Source of the DNA: Cyanoderma ruficeps
Lineage: Eukaryota > Chordata > Aves > Passeriformes > Timaliidae
Assembly (NCBI GenBank): GCA_008694505.1
Contig: VZDJ01000594.1
Location: forward strand, 13,186,640 to 13,250,639
Direction: 5' to 3'
Length of the DNA stretch: 64,000 nt
Under the pieces are notes generated by a model. That model was given only the letters and a program-made list of their open reading frames with translations, had not been told where the DNA came from and did not search any database. Shown here in pieces: positions 62,184 to 64,000 of this stretch. Each line of letters starts with the position of its first letter. The first letter of the stretch is position 1. A program made the translations under genes and the position numbers.

Positions 62184-62262
62184 CCAGCAAAGCCCTTAAG
62201 CACATGCAAAACCCCCCTTGACTTCAGTGGAATTTCTCACTGGCTTAACGCGGAGCATATGG
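62184..62262. mobile_element. Fragment of an old amniote palindromic-type repeat
   Basis: The phrases agcaaagcccttaagcacat and cttgacttcagtggaatttc match the wording of the old repeat whose arms read 'agcaaagcacttaagcac' with 'gacttcaatggga' at its centre. The expected second arm is degraded (cactggcttaacgcggagc). It is probably related to the fragment near 8.03 kb. Confidence 0.4.
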
Positions 62263-63151
62263 CTGCGTTCATAGCACCGCCCCCGACAGCTCACCAGCGT
62301 GCCCAGGACCTGGTGAGCAGCTGACACATTCCACCCAGCAGCAGTTCCCCAGTCTGAAAAAGGATTCCTGCATCCAGAGACTGGGAGATCCTTCAGCACA
62401 AGAAAAGCCTAACGGTTAAATGTCTTTTTATTCATTTCTTGTCTTTGTGCCCAGTCCTCAGCAATACATCGCTGTCAGAAAGAAGGGAGAGTGAGAAAAT
62501 TCCTGCTTAGTTTGCTTCTTATCAATCACTGAAACAGGCTTCAAAGAGGAGAGGGAGTGTGAAGACCTGAATAACACATATCCAAGTTGGTCCACTACAA
62601 GCAAGGATCATAAGGGTGTTACATGAAGGAGAGAGAGAGACTTAACAGCTTGAGGAAAAGATACTGAGTTTAAAAAGAGCTGAGACCAGGAAGGAATCTG
62701 GCCATAGGAAACTTGCCTGACAGGTGAGAAAATTCTGTCAACAGATGACAAATCCATGGCCAACACTTCACGTCTCCTTGCTCCTTTCCTTTAAGAGCAG
62801 CCATGATTTCTCCAGCTGATTTTCTTCATGCTTTTTCCTTAAGGTCCTTATGGCCCAAGAAAAGAACTCTGGGCAGAGATGTTCTCACCTGAGAGAGAGG
62901 CTCGTCTTCTCCTCTCCCATAGCTGTGTTGGACGTAGAAACACCACACTTTGGTGGCCAGCTACAGAGATGCCTGAGGAAGCATTGCGTGGAAATTTAAA
63001 GTAGGACAGGATGGATGGGGCAGGACTCAGAACTTGGTACAGAGAAAAAGACTGAAAAGTTCTTCCAGGAACACTTTATTTAAAACATTGGTCTGCCTAC
63101 AACTTAAGCCTATGTATGTTCTGTCACATTTCCAGTTCCATCTCAGCAATG

Positions 63152-63181
63152 CACTTAGAAGGATCACACTTAGAAGGATCT
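63152..63181 (+). repeat. 15-bp tandem repeat, two units
   Basis: The word cacttagaaggatc occurs at 63152 and 63167. Confidence 0.9.
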
Positions 63182-63953
63182 CTAGTAACCCAGACTAACA
63201 AGATTTGTTCAAATGTTTCCCATAGGAGAGAGCTGAACCTGGCCAGCTTTTATTGATCTTTCACCTGTACCTGTGTCAGAGGACTTAGTAAAATACACTG
63301 ACTTTGTGTAGCCTTTATTTGTTGACCTCAGTGGATTTCATTGCTACAGCTCTGCTGTCCAAGCTATGTGTGTGCTTTGGCAGAGGGTGAATAACTTCAG
63401 AAACGTTGACATTTGCTCCGTGTTTCCTTAGCAGGGTTTGGAGTTCAAGGACAATCTTTACTTTTGGAAAGCTGTGGGGAGAAAGCTGTTGACTGAGACA
63501 TAATGACTCAACAAACAAAAGGTTTGAGCTAGAAACGTGAGGTATACTGAATTCTTCCCCTTGCTAGAAAGGCTATGGTAATTTCGAAAAGGTAAGAAAG
63601 CAGGTAAACATGCACAGCCCATCCCACCTTCCTTCTATTTACTTTGCAATATTCAAGTTTTAAGTATTTAAAGAACTTTGTGGAGCAAAAGCAGTCACCA
63701 GACTTGAATTCTTCTAAGCCTTTCTGACTTCCCACTCACCAGTTCATCTAGAAATCATTTTTCCTTGTGAAGAAGCATCTGTCATTAGCCAACATTGGCA
63801 AAGTGGTGACATGAAAATGGGGGAAGACCCCATTTTGACATGGTGTTTCTACAAACAGAGGGAACAGACATATTGAACGAAAACAACAAGACTAAGATAG
63901 GAAGCACTCCCTTAATCACAGTTCTTCTAGACAAATAGATACAACAGATGTCT

Positions 63954-63969
63954 TTAAGTCATGACTTAA
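63954..63969. repeat. Perfect 16-bp palindrome
   Basis: The sequence ttaagtcatgacttaa is its own reverse complement. A further CTTAAG lies at 63976-63981, after cttc. Confidence 0.9.
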
Positions 63970-63989
63970 GCTTCCTTAAGCAGTTAGAA

Positions 63990-64000
63990 CCCCCCCCCCC
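63990..64000 (+). repeat. Homopolymer C run reaching the window edge
   Basis: Eleven C residues run off the right edge, so the true length is unknown. Confidence 0.9.

Larger units (their letters stand above)
62263..63989. other. Unique non-coding sequence to the right edge
   Basis: Apart from the 15-bp tandem repeat near 63.16 kb and the palindrome near 63.96 kb, nothing was identified. Confidence 0.35.

Noticed and set aside
1..64000. tRNA genes, rRNA, mitochondrial insertions, CRISPR arrays
   Set aside because: No B-box-like ggttcgaatcc, rRNA words, mitochondrial gene words or regularly spaced repeats were found by reading both strands.

Overview
This window looks like non-coding DNA from a vertebrate macrochromosome, most likely a bird. 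It is A+T-leaning, has no open reading frame that resembles a known protein, and contains many dead, shadow-like frames, which is normal for intergenic or long-intron sequence. The bird assignment rests mainly on two truncated CR1 LINE 3' ends: one at about 6556-6640 on the minus strand and one at 57845-58016 on the plus strand. Their wording matches the avian CR1 tail, including the motifs read as ggtttggaagggacc and ggtcttttccaacctt. Interspersed repeats are otherwise sparse, as usual in birds. There are no rRNA or tRNA genes, CRISPR arrays, operons or bacterial features. No protein-coding exon could be supported.

Layout. 1-20 kb is mostly unique sequence with A-rich and dinucleotide tracts, one CR1 stub, one fragment of an old amniote repeat near 8.0 kb, and a compact GC-rich pocket at about 16.37-16.62 kb. 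At 20351-20915 there is a well-bounded solo retroviral LTR: TG...CA ends, a 6-bp flanking duplication and an internal AATAAA. At 22.0-22.34 kb an old LINE-like fragment is followed by two strong palindromes. At 27.9-28.05 kb there is a compound microsatellite. At 32.3-32.8 kb an ancient antisense CR1 carries a later 50-bp tandem duplication at its edge. A guanine-quadruplex motif lies at 33.70 kb. 34-48 kb is unique sequence with a few stretches that have the texture of conserved non-coding elements. A long polypyrimidine tract occupies 48.43-48.52 kb. 49-64 kb holds A-runs, another old amniote repeat (56.3 kb), the plus-strand CR1 (57.9 kb), an 11-bp-stem hairpin (59.83 kb), a MIR-like SINE (60.57 kb), another old palindromic-type repeat fragment (62.2 kb) and a run of C at the very end.

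No genes work together here. What can be read is a history of transposon insertion and local rearrangement, plus a small number of candidate regulatory or structural sequences. I found no convincing new biological system. The best items for a second look are the solo LTR, the GC-rich pocket, the palindrome pair at 22.1-22.3 kb, and the tandem duplication inside the ancient CR1. Repeat names are from memory of family consensus sequences and were not confirmed by any search.
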